A stretch of 64,000 bases of DNA from an uncultured Clostridia bacterium (GCA_934129785.1 CAKOWW010000001.1:53335-117334); one strand, 5' to 3'. Counted from the first letter of the stretch, positions 31,562 to 42,446 are shown. Notes: generated by a model not told the origin, from the sequence alone. Made by a program: numbers and translations.

Positions 31562-33643
31562 ATGGCAGGAAGAGCATACCCACTAGAAAGAACTAGAAAT
31601 ATAGGAATTATGGCACATATAGATGCCGGAAAAACAACAACAACAGAAAGAATTTTGTTTTACACAGGTAAAACACATAAAATAGGGGAAGTTCACGAAG
31701 GTGCTGCAACAATGGACTGGATGGCACAAGAACAAGAAAGAGGTATAACAATTACATCTGCTTGTACAACATGTTTCTGGAAAAATAACAGAATCAATAT
31801 AATTGATACACCAGGACACGTTGACTTTACAGTAGAAGTTCAAAGATCTTTAAAAGTTCTTGATGGAGCTGTAACAGTTTTAGCAGCTAAAGGTGGAGTT
31901 CAACCACAAACAGAAACAGTTTGGAGACAAGCTGACAAATATGATGTACCAAGAATGGTATATGTAAACAAAATGGATATCGTTGGAGCTAACTTCATGC
32001 TTTGCGTTGATCAATTAAAAAATAGATTAAAAGCAAATGCAGTTCCAATCCAATTACCAATTGGAGCAGAAGATAACTTCAAAGGAATAGTTGATTTAAT
32101 TAAAATGAGAGCCTTTATTCACAAAGATGATTTAGGACAAGAAATTGAAGAAACAGATATTCCAGAAGATATGAAAGACCAAGCAGAAGAATTCAGAGCA
32201 GCTATGATAGAAGCAGTAGCTGACCAAGACGAAGAATTAATGATGAAATATCTAGAAGGTGAAGAACTAACAGAAGAAGAAATCAAAAAAGGTTTAAGAG
32301 CTGGTACAATAGCAAACAAAATAGTTCCAGTAACATGTGGTTCTTCATATAAAAACAAAGGTGTACAAGAATTATTAAATGCAATAGTTGACTATATGCC
32401 ATCACCATTAGATATAGCTCATATCAAAGGTGAAACATTAGATGGAGAAGAAACAGAAGCTAAAACTTCAGATTCTGAACCATTTGCAGCATTAGCATTC
32501 AAAATTGCAACAGACCCATTTGTTGGAAAATTATGCTTCTTTAGAGTATACTCTGGAACATTAGAATCAGGTTCTACAGTATTAAACTCAAGTAAAGATA
32601 AAAAAGAAAGAATAGGAAGAATTCTACAAATGCACGCAAATCACAGAGAAGACATAGACAAAGTTTATGCTGGTGATATAGCTGCAGCAGTTGGAATGAA
32701 AGATGTTACAACAGGAAACACACTATGTGATCCAGAACATCCAATAATTCTAGAATCAATGGAATTCCCAGAACCAGTTATTGACATAGCAATTGAGCCA
32801 AAAGATAAAGCAGCTCAAGAAAAAATGGGAATAGCATTATCAAAATTAGCTGAAGAAGATCCAACTTTTAAAGCTTATACAAATCAAGAAACTGGACAAA
32901 CTATCATCGCTGGTATGGGTGAATTACACTTAGATATCATCGTTGACAGATTAAAAAGAGAATTTAAAGTTGAATGTAATGTAGGTAAACCACAAGTTGC
33001 TTACAAAGAAACAATTAGAAACAAAGTAAAAGTTCAAGGTAAATTTATTCGTCAATCTGGTGGTAAAGGACAATATGGTGACGTTTGGTTTGAAATGGAA
33101 CCACTAGAACCAGGTAAAGGAATAGAATTCGAAAGCAAAATCGTTGGAGGAGCTGTTCCAAAAGAATATATTAAACCAATTGAACAAGGTATGAGAGAAG
33201 CTGCAGAAAGTGGTATCTTAGCTGGTTACCCAGTTACAGACTTCAAAGTAACATTAGTTGATGGTTCATACCACGAAGTTGACTCTTCAGAAATGGCCTT
33301 CAAAATTGCTGCATCTATGGCATTTAAAGAAGGTATGAGACAAGCTAAATCAGTTATCTTAGAGCCAATTATGAAAGTTGAAATAACAGTTCCAGAAGAA
33401 TACATGGGAGATGTTATAGGAGACGTAAATTCTAGACGTGGAAGAATGGAAGGAATGGACGGAAATGATGGAATGCAAGAAATTCATTCATTTATCCCAC
33501 TTTCAGAAATGTTTGGTTATGCAACTGAATTACGTTCTAGAACACAAGGTAGAGGAACATACTCTATGGAACCTTCTCACTATGAAGAAGTTCCAAAATC
33601 AGTTTTTGAAGCAATTGTATCTTCAAGAAAAAAAGCTGAATAA
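31562..33643 (+). CDS. fusA: Elongation factor G
   Basis: Translocation GTPase, 693 residues. P-loop [15 protein letters not shown] at about residue 18, switch [22 protein letters not shown] motif, then domains II-V with [18 protein letters not shown] and the C-terminal [16 protein letters not shown]. All G motifs are intact. GAGAGGGGG ribosome site. Third gene of the str operon. tuf follows 185 bases later with its own promoter. Confidence 0.98.
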   Translation: MAGRAYPLERTRNIGIMAHIDAGKTTTTERILFYTGKTHKIGEVHEGAATMDWMAQEQERGITITSACTTCFWKNNRINIIDTPGHVDFTVEVQRSLKVLDGAVTVLAAKGGVQPQTETVWRQADKYDVPRMVYVNKMDIVGANFMLCVDQLKNRLKANAVPIQLPIGAEDNFKGIVDLIKMRAFIHKDDLGQEIEETDIPEDMKDQAEEFRAAMIEAVADQDEELMMKYLEGEELTEEEIKKGLRAGTIANKIVPVTCGSSYKNKGVQELLNAIVDYMPSPLDIAHIKGETLDGEETEAKTSDSEPFAALAFKIATDPFVGKLCFFRVYSGTLESGSTVLNSSKDKKERIGRILQMHANHREDIDKVYAGDIAAAVGMKDVTTGNTLCDPEHPIILESMEFPEPVIDIAIEPKDKAAQEKMGIALSKLAEEDPTFKAYTNQETGQTIIAGMGELHLDIIVDRLKREFKVECNVGKPQVAYKETIRNKVKVQGKFIRQSGGKGQYGDVWFEMEPLEPGKGIEFESKIVGGAVPKEYIKPIEQGMREAAESGILAGYPVTDFKVTLVDGSYHEVDSSEMAFKIAASMAFKEGMRQAKSVILEPIMKVEITVPEEYMGDVIGDVNSRRGRMEGMDGNDGMQEIHSFIPLSEMFGYATELRSRTQGRGTYSMEPSHYEEVPKSVFEAIVSSRKKAE

Positions 33644-33706
33644 AATAAGGTAATTTTGCTATTATTGAAAAAGCAAAAGAACAAAATGAAAAATAAAATA
33701 AAGTGC

Positions 33707-33735
33707 TTGCATTTTTAGCAAATATGTTGTAAAAT
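33707..33735 (+). promoter_or_regulatory. tuf promoter
   Basis: TTGCAT (33707-33712), 17-base spacer, TAAAAT (33730-33735), between fusA and tuf. Confidence 0.75.
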
Positions 33736-33828
33736 GCAAGTACAAAAAACAATTTACGTTATTAAATTTAAAAATAAAAGTAGTCATGTTCAAAGAGAAC
33801 GGCTAACAAAAATAAGGAGGATTTTAAA

Positions 33829-35031
33829 ATGGCAAAAGCAAAATTTGAAAGAACAAAACCACACGTTAACATCGGAACAATCGGTCACGTTGACCACGGT
33901 AAAACAACAACAACAGCAGCTATTACAAAATATTTATCATTATTAGGAAAAGCTCAATATGAAGCATACGATCAAATCGACGGTGCTCCAGAAGAAAAAG
34001 CAAGAGGAATCACAATCAACACAGCTCACGTAGAATATGAAACAGATGCAAGACACTATGCACACGTTGACTGCCCAGGACATGCTGACTATGTTAAAAA
34101 CATGATCACAGGTGCTGCACAAATGGATGGTGCTGTATTAGTTGTATCTGCAGCTGATGGTCCTATGCCACAAACAAGAGAACACATTTTACTTGCTAGA
34201 CAAGTTGGTGTTAAATACATCGTTGTTTACTTAAACAAATGTGATATGGTTGATGACCCAGAATTATTAGAATTAGTTGAAATGGAAGTTAGAGACTTAT
34301 TATCAGAATATGGTTTCCCAGGAGATGAAATTCCAATTATAAAAGGATCTTCATTACAAGTACTAGAAAGTACATCAACAAATCCTGATGATGAAGTATA
34401 CAAACCAATGAAAGAATTAATGGCAGCTATAGATAGCTATATTCCAACACCAGAAAGACCAATCGACCAACCATTCTTAATGCCAGTTGAAGACGTATTC
34501 ACAATTACAGGACGTGGAACAGTTGCAACAGGTAGAGTAGAAAGAGGACAAGTTAAACTTCAAGACGAAGTTGAAATCATCGGTCTTACAACAGAAAGAA
34601 GAAAAACTGTTGTTACAGGTGTAGAAATGTTCAGAAAATTACTAGACCAAGCTGAAGCTGGAGATAACATTGGTGTTCTATTAAGAGGTATTGATAGAAA
34701 AGACATCGAAAGAGGTCAAGTTCTATGTAAACCAGGAACAATCCATCCACATACAAAATTCACTTCTGAAGTTTATGTATTAACTAAAGAAGAAGGTGGA
34801 AGACATACACCATTCTTCAATGGATACAGACCACAATTCTACTTCAGAACAACAGACGTTACAGGTGTTATCGAATTACCTGCTGGAACAGAAATGGTTA
34901 TGCCAGGTGATAACGTTTCAATGACAATCGAATTAATTACACCTATCGCTATCGAAAAAGGATTAAGATTCGCTATTCGTGAAGGTGGTAGAACAGTTGG
35001 TTCAGGTGTTGTTGCTGACATTATCGAATAA
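33829..35031 (+). CDS. tuf: Elongation factor Tu
   Basis: Delivers aminoacyl-tRNA to the ribosome. 400 residues; GTPase motifs [15 protein letters not shown] (residue 19 on), [28 protein letters not shown], and the conserved domain II/III sequences [17 protein letters not shown] and [11 protein letters not shown]. More C-ending and CGT codons than in neighbours, as expected for a highly expressed gene. AAGGAGGAT ribosome site. Own promoter plus a terminator at the end. Confidence 0.98.
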   Translation: MAKAKFERTKPHVNIGTIGHVDHGKTTTTAAITKYLSLLGKAQYEAYDQIDGAPEEKARGITINTAHVEYETDARHYAHVDCPGHADYVKNMITGAAQMDGAVLVVSAADGPMPQTREHILLARQVGVKYIVVYLNKCDMVDDPELLELVEMEVRDLLSEYGFPGDEIPIIKGSSLQVLESTSTNPDDEVYKPMKELMAAIDSYIPTPERPIDQPFLMPVEDVFTITGRGTVATGRVERGQVKLQDEVEIIGLTTERRKTVVTGVEMFRKLLDQAEAGDNIGVLLRGIDRKDIERGQVLCKPGTIHPHTKFTSEVYVLTKEEGGRHTPFFNGYRPQFYFRTTDVTGVIELPAGTEMVMPGDNVSMTIELITPIAIEKGLRFAIREGGRTVGSGVVADIIE

Positions 35032-35061
35032 TAAGTAATTTAATATTATTTATATATAATA

Positions 35062-35094
35062 AAAAGAGTGATAAATTTATTTATTGCTCTTTTA
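35062..35094 (+). terminator. Terminator of tuf
   Basis: AAAGAGTGATAAAT pairs with ATTTATTGCTCTTT (one wobble), then TATT. The palindromic element copy 4 begins within a few bases. Confidence 0.75.
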
Positions 35095-35096
35095 TT

Positions 35097-35345
35097 CATA
35101 TTAGATAATGTTTTTAATAAAATTCTTAAAAAAATCCTTTATATATAAGCTTTGAATAAAATGACGAATGCGCATGGAGAAATTTTAGAAATTCTATGCA
35201 GTTTTATGGTAAGAGTTCACGATAGTGGAAAGGACCCATAAAACAATTTAGAATTTCTTAAATTTTGTAATAAGCCGAGGAATGTAATGAAAAGCTTATA
35301 TATAAAGGATCTTTTTATATTAATAATAATCCATTAATCAGTAAC
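35097..35345 (-). repeat. Palindromic ~250-bp element, copy 4 (reverse)
   Basis: Same orientation as copy 3. Its outer arms read CCTTTATATATAAGCTT and AAGCTTATATATAAAGG: relative to copies 1-3 a G-C to T-A-type change occurs in both arms, keeping the pairing (compensatory). Ends CATATTAGATAATG and, inverted, GTTACTGATTAATGG. CTCTTTTA on the left and CTCTTTTTA on the right may be an eroded target duplication. Confidence 0.85.
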
Positions 35346-35374
35346 CTCTTTTTACGATTTCGTCTAAAAAACAC

Positions 35375-35403
35375 TTGCTTTTTTTGCCAAAGAATAATAA
35401 AAT
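35375..35403 (+). promoter_or_regulatory. plsX promoter
   Basis: TTGCTT (35375-35380), 17-base spacer, TAAAAT (35398-35403). Confidence 0.65.
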
Positions 35404-35460
35404 AGGTATGTTAAAAATAAAATAGAAATATATTGTGCATTAAGAAGGGAATGAAATAAA

Positions 35461-36492
35461 ATGAAAATAATATTAGATGCAATGGGTGGAGACAATGCAC
35501 CAGATGCAAATATAAAAGGAGCAGTAAATGCAGTAAACAAAGTAAAAGCAGAAATAGTATTAGTTGGAAAAGAAGAAGTAATTAGAAGCAAAGTAAAAGA
35601 AATTTACGGAAAAGAAATAGAAGAAATATCAGATAGACTAAAAATAAAAAATGCAACAGAAACAATAGAAATGGTAGACAAACCAACAGATGCAATAAGA
35701 CATAAAAAAGACTCATCAATGGTAGTAGGATTTAAAATGTTAAAAGAAGATGAAGGAGATGTATTTATATCTGCAGGAAATTCTGGAGCATTATTAACTG
35801 GAGCAACTCTAATTGTAGGTAGAATAAAAGGAATAGATAGACCAGCATTGGCAGGAATATTACCAGCATACAAAAGTCAATTATTATTAATAGATGCAGG
35901 TTCAAACACAAATTGCAAGCCAATTAACTTATTACAATTTGCACAAATGTCTAGTATTTATTTAAAAAACACATTCGGAATAGAAAAACCAGCAATAGGT
36001 CTATTAAATATAGGTACTGAAGAAACTAAAGGAAATGACTTGGTTAAAGAAAGTTATAAATTATTAAAAGAAAAATCAGAAGAATTAGATATAAACTTTG
36101 TGGGAAATGTTGAAGGAAGAGATGCATTTTCAGGAAAAATCGATGCAATTGTAAGTGACGGATTTACAGGAAATGTATTTTTAAAAACAACAGAAGGTTT
36201 AGGAAAATTCGTTAAAAAAAGTTTAACAGAAAGCTTTACTAAAAACTTACTATCAAAAATATTAGCAATTCCAGCACTTCCAGCAATAAAAAGATTTACA
36301 AAGGTAATGGACTATAAATCATATGGTGGAGCATTATTTTTAGGAGTTAAAAAACCAGTAGTAAAAGCTCATGGAAGTAGTGATGCATTATTATTTGAAT
36401 ATACAATTATACAAGCAGAAAAATTTGTTGAAAATAAGGCTGTAGATAAGATGATAGAAGAATTTTCAAAATATAGTAAAACAAATGATTAA
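35461..36492 (+). CDS. plsX: Phosphate acyltransferase PlsX
   Basis: Converts acyl-ACP to acyl-phosphate for PlsY, the first step of phosphatidic acid synthesis; peripheral membrane enzyme. 343 residues. MKIILDAMGGDNAPDANIKG start, SMVVGFKMLKEDEGDVFISAGNSGALL, LLIDAGSNTNCKP, and ALLNIGTEETKGN-like GLLNIGTEETKGND with VGNVEGRDAFSGKIDAIVSDGFTGN are family hallmarks. GAAGGGAA ribosome site. acpP, its substrate carrier, is the next gene but has a separate promoter. Other fab genes are absent here. Confidence 0.96.
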   Translation: MKIILDAMGGDNAPDANIKGAVNAVNKVKAEIVLVGKEEVIRSKVKEIYGKEIEEISDRLKIKNATETIEMVDKPTDAIRHKKDSSMVVGFKMLKEDEGDVFISAGNSGALLTGATLIVGRIKGIDRPALAGILPAYKSQLLLIDAGSNTNCKPINLLQFAQMSSIYLKNTFGIEKPAIGLLNIGTEETKGNDLVKESYKLLKEKSEELDINFVGNVEGRDAFSGKIDAIVSDGFTGNVFLKTTEGLGKFVKKSLTESFTKNLLSKILAIPALPAIKRFTKVMDYKSYGGALFLGVKKPVVKAHGSSDALLFEYTIIQAEKFVENKAVDKMIEEFSKYSKTND

Positions 36493-36532
36493 CGACTAGT
36501 TAGTACAAATTTAAAAAAAAAATCAAATACAC

Positions 36533-36561
36533 TTGACAAATATACAAACATATAATATAAA
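36533..36561 (+). promoter_or_regulatory. acpP promoter
   Basis: TTGACA (36533-36538), 17-base spacer, TATAAA (36556-36561). Confidence 0.7.
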
Positions 36562-36613
36562 TGAACTATGAAAAATGTCATGCGTAAACTTGAGAGGAGG
36601 TGAACTCTAGGTT

Positions 36614-36856
36614 ATGAGTTCAGAAGAAGTATTAGAAAAAGTAAAAGGAATTATTGTAGAACAATTAGGTGTTGCTGAAAACTCAGTTACATTAGAAGCA
36701 TCATTTATAGATGATTTAGGAGCTGATTCACTAGACATAGTAGAATTAGTAATGGCATTAGAAGAAGAATTTGATATAGAAATTCCAGATGCTGATGCAG
36801 AAAAAGTAGTTACTGTAGGAGATGTTGTTGACTACATAAAAGAAAATGTAAAATAG
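36614..36856 (+). CDS. acpP: Acyl carrier protein
   Basis: 80-residue acidic helical protein that carries fatty-acyl chains. The phosphopantetheine site is the Ser in [20 protein letters not shown]. The GGAGG site (36596-36600) is 13 bases before the ATG, longer than normal, but no in-frame start lies nearer because a TAG is just upstream. Downstream of plsX with its own promoter; a strong terminator follows and separates it from the convergent carboxypeptidase gene. Confidence 0.96.
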   Translation: MSSEEVLEKVKGIIVEQLGVAENSVTLEASFIDDLGADSLDIVELVMALEEEFDIEIPDADAEKVVTVGDVVDYIKENVK

Positions 36857-36864
36857 AAAAGTAA

Positions 36865-36899
36865 AAGAAGCAAAACATAAAGTTAATTGCTTCTTTTTT
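36865..36899 (+). terminator. Terminator of acpP
   Basis: GAAGCAA / TTGCTTC stem with a 13-base loop and a T6 run. Confidence 0.85.
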
Positions 36900-36903
36900 A
36901 AAT

Positions 36904-38110
36904 TCAATTTATAAAATTGCAAGAATGATCTAAAATCATAGAATAATTTTTAACAAAGATATTCAAATAGTCTTTTAAAGTTTTCTTATTAATTGTAGTA
37001 TTAGCTACAAGGTTAGTAGAAAAAAGTACATCATTAGCAGATAAAACTGTTAGTGTTCCAATTATATCTGTTTCTTTAATAGGTGCAGATAAAAATTTAT
37101 TAGTATTTATAACTACATTTATAGAATTAATTTCTTCTTTTTTTATGGGTATCTTAGGTGTTTCCAGAACAGGAGAACTTAAACTTAAAGAATTTTTGGA
37201 GCCTTTAGATATTTCAAAATAATTTGTATTATCTAAATTCCATTCATTTATCTTGGTATCTACTAGTTTTTGGATATCTAAGTATTCAAAATTTGAAAAT
37301 GCATATTCAATTAATTTAATGCTATCTGATGTTCGGAATTTTTTAGTATCGCAACCGTAGAACAACACAAATTATATCCATTTCATTCCTTTTACAAGAT
37401 GTTACCAAGCAACGATTTGCTCCATTTGTGAATCCTGTTTTTATTCCATATACTCCGTTTAGGTTACCAAGAAGTTCATTTGTATTAGAAAGAGTTTTAG
37501 GGTAGCCATTTATTGTTACTGTATAATTTTTAGTTCCAACAATTTGCGAAAATGTTTTATTTTTCAAAGCATAGTCAGATAATATTGCCAGTTCATAAGC
37601 TGTTGTATAATGTTTATCGGAATCTAAGCCATGTGGAGATTCAAAATTAGTATTTTTTAAACCAAGTTCTTTTGCTTTGCTGTTCATCATTTGACTAAAA
37701 CCTGAAATATCTCCTCCAGCAGTTTCAGCTAAAGCTACAGCAGCATCATTTCCAGAACATAAAAGTAATCCATATAATAAATCTCTTATTGTTATTTTAT
37801 CATTTGTTTTAAGCCCTAACCTAGAGCCACCAGTAGAGGCAGCTTTTTTTGAAACAATTACAGTTTGTGATAAATCACAATTTTCTATAATTATAGTTGC
37901 AGTCATAATTTTTGTTGTTGAAGCCATTTTTACTTTATTAAATTCATTTTTTCCAAATAATATTTTTTTACTAATCCTATCTAAAACTATGCAAGAGCGA
38001 GCATTTATATCTGGAACATTTGAATTATCTGAGGAAAAGGAAATTGGCAAATTGAAAATAAAAAGAAATAGTATAAATTCTAAAAGGACAATTCTAAACT
38101 TATTTTTCAT
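36904..38110 (-). CDS. D-alanyl-D-alanine carboxypeptidase (DacF/PBP5 type), +1 frameshift at CGG
   Basis: Exported low-molecular-weight penicillin-binding protein that trims peptidoglycan stem peptides. Signal peptide (about residues 1-26), SxxK motif STTK (64-67), SGN (119-121), KTG (224-226), then the PBP5 C-terminal beta domain. The frame breaks at codon 252, a CGG (plus-strand 37355-37357, read on the minus strand); skipping its C gives CVVL-GCDTKKFRTSDS and the remaining 150 residues, about 401 in all. Unshifted translation stops three codons later, leaving the catalytic domain without its C-terminal domain. A C-terminal membrane-anchoring helix is not obvious. Clostridial DacF proteins act in spore cortex; sporulation use here is inference. 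Confidence 0.88.
37355..37357 (-). other. +1 recoding site: CTA CGG T in the carboxypeptidase gene
   Basis: In-frame CGG; skipping its first base gives GGT (Gly) in VVLG, a conserved turn after the last catalytic strand. Unshifted reading meets TAA after TTG CGA TAC. Confidence 0.8.
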
Positions 38111-38273
38111 ATTAATTTATCACCATTAAAATATATTAAGAAATAAAAATAAATATGCAAAAATACATATAAAAATAGCAAATCCTACGGATATATGTGT
38201 AAAATGAATTATTTTACATAAAACCTTGATTTCGGGACGAAAATGTAATATAATTGTAATGTAGGCTTTAACA

Positions 38274-38331
38274 GATTTTAAAAGTACCAAAAACCTTAAT
38301 CCGTAAGGGATTACCATTACTTTTAAATTTT
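38274..38331. other. Stem-loop in the 38111-38434 intergenic region
   Basis: An outer stem (GATTTTAAAAGTA with TACTTTTAAATTT) encloses TAATCC-GTAAG-GGATTA. It has no T run in either direction, so it is not an ordinary terminator. It lies between the divergent carboxypeptidase and adhesin genes, upstream of the adhesin promoter. I do not recognise a known riboswitch. The rest of the gap is AT-rich with nothing I can name. Confidence 0.35.
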
Positions 38332-38356
38332 AAAAAAAATATGGAAAAAAAGCCTA

Positions 38357-38384
38357 TTGACTAATACTAAAAAAATAGTAAAAT
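38357..38384 (+). promoter_or_regulatory. Adhesin promoter
   Basis: TTGACT (38357-38362), 16-base spacer, TAAAAT (38379-38384). Confidence 0.65.
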
Positions 38385-38434
38385 AAAAGGGCAAGAAGAT
38401 ATATGTATAAAAGAAGATAGGAGAGAAAATTATT

Positions 38435-41400
38435 ATGAAATTAAGAAATGTGTTATTAGCAAATTTGATTTTAATTTTAACAATAGCAATAGCAATTATT
38501 CCAACAGGGAATGTATTTGCAACAGTAGCTACAACACCTAAATATTTAGGAGTTACAGAAATAAGAACAAATAGCACACCAAATATGGGATATGCTATAG
38601 GTGATCCAAATACAAACCAAGCAACAGGTAATGCTGCAAAAATATGGAACATTGTGGAATATGCAAATGCAACAGGAACTGCATTAAAAGCAAATGGTTC
38701 ACAAAATATGTATTGCTTAAAAGCTGGAGTTGGTTTTACAAGTACCCAAAAAATAGTAGAATATGATTTATTCTATGATATGAAAACCGAAAGAGACCAA
38801 ATGAAAGCTAAATATGAAGTTTTGAAATCAATAGTAGATGGAACAATTACATTAAGTGATAATACAGTAATAAATAAATATGATGCAATATTAGCTTTAG
38901 GAGATATGTTATATCTTCATGGAGAAACAGAAGAACAAAAAACAGCATATCTAAATTCAGCACAAATATTTGAAGATGAGTATAGTACTGTATTAACAGA
39001 TGATGATATTGCAGCAGTGCAACAAGCAGCATTTTGGTATTTTACAAATTACCATGCTGATGATGGTGTAACACATGATACTAAATATGATAAATTAGAA
39101 AATTCAAATTGGTTATATTATACTTTAGATGGAAACACATATCAATGTTTATCTAATTATGAAATAGGAACAAGAGAAGGAACACAAAGATTAGAACAAG
39201 CAGAAAAATTATACAAATATTTAATCTCAACAGCAGAAAAAAATGCAAAAAATTATACAAATGCAGAAACATTAGGAGCTCCAGCAGTTGTAAATACAAA
39301 AACATTAAATTACGAAGAATCTGGAGATAATTATATAATAGGACCAATTAATATAACAGAACAAGGAAGTACAATACCATATACAATAGACTTTTTAGTA
39401 AAAAATGATGGAACAGAGATAAATGATTATAAATTATTAAATAGTCAAAAATCAGAAGTAAATTCAGGAACTACAGTAAAAGATTTAGTAGGAAGTGACT
39501 TCTATATCTCAGTACCAAAGGCAACAGCAAAAACTATTTCTATATCAGCAACAATAAATTATAGCACAACAAAACTTACAGCATGGGTATCAACAAAAAG
39601 TGCAAATGAACAACCAATGTTAATACCAGAAAAAACTAATGAAAGTGTTCCAGTTGAATTAACTGTTACACCAAACGAAAAACCATTTGACTTAGCTTTA
39701 AGAAAATATATTACAAAAATAAATGATGTAGAATTAACAGGAGCTAACTCAAGAGTTCCAAATATTAGTGAAGAATCATTAACAAATGGAACAACAGCTA
39801 CTTATAAACATAGAAAAGATCCTATAGTAGTAAAAACTGGAGACAAAGTAACATATAAATTAACAATATATAATGAAGGACAAAAAGCAGGAAGAGCACT
39901 TGAAATAGTAGACCAATTACCAACAGGACTAAAATTCTCAAAAGTAGTAAGTGGAAACTTTGAATTAGGTTCATACAGCGAAACAGGAGATAACAAATTA
40001 ATATTAACTAGAAAAGCAAGTAATACAGATAATTTACAAGCATATTCAGAAGGCAACCTAAGTTCAGAAACAATAGAAATAGAATGTGAAGTAACACAAA
40101 AACCAGATGCATCAAATAAAAAAGTATTAACAAATGTTGCATGGATTTCAAAAGAATTTGATAGTGAAAGTAATTTAACAATTACAAATCAAACAGGCGC
40201 AGATAGAGATTCAGAACCAGCAACAACACCTTCAGTAAATAAAGATAACATGGAAAATTATACTGGAAATGGAAATAAAGAAGACTTAACAGATTCTGAC
40301 TACTATTATAAAGGACAACAAGATGATGATGATTTTGAAAAACTAGTATTAATACCAGAATCATTTGACTTAAAATTAATAAAAAGAATAGTAGCAGTAA
40401 ATAATCAAAATGTACCTGAAAGAATAGAAAAAGTAGATGTTAGCAAATTAAATACAATAGACGAAAATGGAAAATTAGTAACTACAGGAGATTACACACT
40501 AAGTAAAGACCCAGTTGGAGTTAAAAAAGGAGATATAGTAACATATACATTTAGAGTTTATAATGAAGGAACAATAGATGGATATGCAAAAGAAATTACA
40601 GAAGATATTCCAGAAGGCTTACAATTCTTATGGTCTGAAAAAGAAGGAGAAGAACTACAAGCTGACACAACTCTATCAGATGAAGAAAAAGAAGCAATTG
40701 ATTTTAACCAAAAATATTTATGGGGAAAATTCAAATATGATGAAGCAAAAGAAAATATAATTCAAATCTCAACAGATTACTTATCAAAAGAGCAAGAAAA
40801 AACACCAGGAGCAAACTTAATAGAAGCATTTGGAAGCAATGATGGAACAAAAACAGAAAAAGACATACATTATAAAGAAGTATCTGTAAAGATGAAAGTT
40901 ATAGCAGACAATGTAACAGGAACAACAATAAGAAATGAAGCATGTATTTCAAATGACTCAGACAAAAACGGAAATGACATAGATGACAGAGATTCAAAAA
41001 CGGATGAATGGAAAAAATATGAAGATGATGAAGATTATGATAATATAATTTTACAATCATTTGACCTAGCATTAAGAAAATTCATAATAGCAACAAGCAA
41101 AGACGAAACAATTGAAAACAATGAATACCTAAAAAATGAAGATGGATCATATAAAAGAGCACCAGTAGTAGATACATCAAAATTAAATACAAAAGACGAA
41201 AATGGAAAATTAATAACAACAGCAATATATAATCATACAAAAGAACCAGTATTAGTAAACAAAAACGATATAGTAGTATATATGTTAAGAGTTTACAATG
41301 AAGGAGAAATTGATGGTTATGCAAGCGAAATAAAAGATCATTTACCACAATACTTAGAATTTGTTGATGGAGAATTTAATAAGAAATATGGTTGGGAAAT

Positions 41401-42358
41401 ATCTGAAGATGGAAGAACAGTAACAACAACATATTTAAAAGACAGCAAAATAACAAAAGCAACACAAGATGAGAATGGAAAATATGTATTATCATATAAA
41501 GAAGTTCCAATTATGTGTAAAGTAAAAGATACAGCAAAAACAAGTGAAAATATCACAAATATAGCAGACATTACAAAATATGAAGACGAAAATAAAAACA
41601 CAGTAACAGATAGAGATTCTCAATCAAATAACGTAAATGTACCAAGTGACAATGATTTACCAGGTTATAAAGATAATGAAAAAGGCGATTATGTACCAGG
41701 ACAAGAAGACGATGATGACTTTGAAAAAGTTATAGTAAAAGAATTTGACCTAGCATTAAGAAAATGGGTAACACAAGCAATAGTAATAGACAAAAAAGGC
41801 CAAACAGTAACAAATACAGGACATCAACCATATGATGACCCTGAACAAGTTGTAAAAGTTGAATTAAATAGAAAGAAACTAAACGAAGTTACAGTTAAAT
41901 TTAAATATTCTATAAGAGTTATAAATGAAGGAGATATTGCCGGATATGCAAAAGAAGTTACAGATTACATTCCAGAAGGATTAAAATTTGTAGCAGAAGA
42001 TAACCCAGGTTGGACAGATAAAGGAAATAATGTAATAACAACAAGATTATTAGAAAACACATTATTACAACCAGGAGAATTTGCAGATGTTGAAGTAACA
42101 TTAACATGGATAAATAACCAAGACAATATGGGATTAAAAGTAAATACAGCAGAAATATCAGAAGACTATAATGATTACGGTGTGCCAGATAAAGACTCAA
42201 CACCAAACAACAAAAAGCCAGGAGAAGATGATATTGATGATGCACCAGTAATGTTATCTGTAAGTACAGGTAAAGTTAAAACATATTTCACATTAGGATT
42301 TGTAGTTTTAATTACAGTTGCAGGTGGAGTTGTATTAATTAAAAAATATGTATTATAA
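38435..42358 (+). CDS. Large surface adhesin with thioester domain and four repeats
   Basis: 1307 residues. Signal peptide (about 1-30). The next ~230 residues fit a Cys-Gln thioester (TQXA/TED) domain: MYCLKAGVGF holds the candidate Cys and AVQQAAFWYFTN the candidate Gln, the pair that forms a covalent bond with host ligands in Gram-positive adhesins. Four repeats follow, beginning FDLALRKYIT (~417), FDLKLIKRIV (~642), FDLALRKFII (~875) and FDLALRKWVT (~1102); each has VTYKLTIYNEG-type strands and ends with an acidic DDDDFEK segment, resembling DUF11/isopeptide stalk domains. The C-terminus is one membrane helix (VVLITVAGGVVLIKKYVL) with no LPxTG, so it is membrane-anchored rather than sortase-linked. 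AGGAGAG ribosome site; single-gene unit. Confidence 0.8.
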   Translation: MKLRNVLLANLILILTIAIAIIPTGNVFATVATTPKYLGVTEIRTNSTPNMGYAIGDPNTNQATGNAAKIWNIVEYANATGTALKANGSQNMYCLKAGVGFTSTQKIVEYDLFYDMKTERDQMKAKYEVLKSIVDGTITLSDNTVINKYDAILALGDMLYLHGETEEQKTAYLNSAQIFEDEYSTVLTDDDIAAVQQAAFWYFTNYHADDGVTHDTKYDKLENSNWLYYTLDGNTYQCLSNYEIGTREGTQRLEQAEKLYKYLISTAEKNAKNYTNAETLGAPAVVNTKTLNYEESGDNYIIGPINITEQGSTIPYTIDFLVKNDGTEINDYKLLNSQKSEVNSGTTVKDLVGSDFYISVPKATAKTISISATINYSTTKLTAWVSTKSANEQPMLIPEKTNESVPVELTVTPNEKPFDLALRKYITKINDVELTGANSRVPNISEESLTNGTTATYKHRKDPIVVKTGDKVTYKLTIYNEGQKAGRALEIVDQLPTGLKFSKVVSGNFELGSYSETGDNKLILTRKASNTDNLQAYSEGNLSSETIEIECEVTQKPDASNKKVLTNVAWISKEFDSESNLTITNQTGADRDSEPATTPSVNKDNMENYTGNGNKEDLTDSDYYYKGQQDDDDFEKLVLIPESFDLKLIKRIVAVNNQNVPERIEKVDVSKLNTIDENGKLVTTGDYTLSKDPVGVKKGDIVTYTFRVYNEGTIDGYAKEITEDIPEGLQFLWSEKEGEELQADTTLSDEEKEAIDFNQKYLWGKFKYDEAKENIIQISTDYLSKEQEKTPGANLIEAFGSNDGTKTEKDIHYKEVSVKMKVIADNVTGTTIRNEACISNDSDKNGNDIDDRDSKTDEWKKYEDDEDYDNIILQSFDLALRKFIIATSKDETIENNEYLKNEDGSYKRAPVVDTSKLNTKDENGKLITTAIYNHTKEPVLVNKNDIVVYMLRVYNEGEIDGYASEIKDHLPQYLEFVDGEFNKKYGWEISEDGRTVTTTYLKDSKITKATQDENGKYVLSYKEVPIMCKVKDTAKTSENITNIADITKYEDENKNTVTDRDSQSNNVNVPSDNDLPGYKDNEKGDYVPGQEDDDDFEKVIVKEFDLALRKWVTQAIVIDKKGQTVTNTGHQPYDDPEQVVKVELNRKKLNEVTVKFKYSIRVINEGDIAGYAKEVTDYIPEGLKFVAEDNPGWTDKGNNVITTRLLENTLLQPGEFADVEVTLTWINNQDNMGLKVNTAEISEDYNDYGVPDKDSTPNNKKPGEDDIDDAPVMLSVSTGKVKTYFTLGFVVLITVAGGVVLIKKYVL

Positions 42359-42370
42359 TATATAAAAAAT

Positions 42371-42402
42371 AAAGAATTGTGAGAAATTGCAATTCTTTAT
42401 TT
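42371..42402 (+). terminator. Terminator of the adhesin gene
   Basis: AAAGAATTG / CAATTCTTT stem followed by ATTTT. Confidence 0.8.
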
Positions 42403-42417
42403 TGCTATGTTGTGAGC

Positions 42418-42446
42418 TTGCAAAAAGCTCTAAAATGTAGTAAAAT
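42418..42446 (+). promoter_or_regulatory. Promoter of the PLP-enzyme gene
   Basis: TTGCAA (42418-42423), 17-base spacer, TAAAAT (42441-42446). Confidence 0.7.

Noticed and set aside
38126..38317. 63-codon hydrophobic minus-strand frame upstream of the carboxypeptidase
   Set aside because: No ribosome site, overlaps the intergenic stem-loop, and its hydrophobicity is what AT-rich DNA gives by chance.
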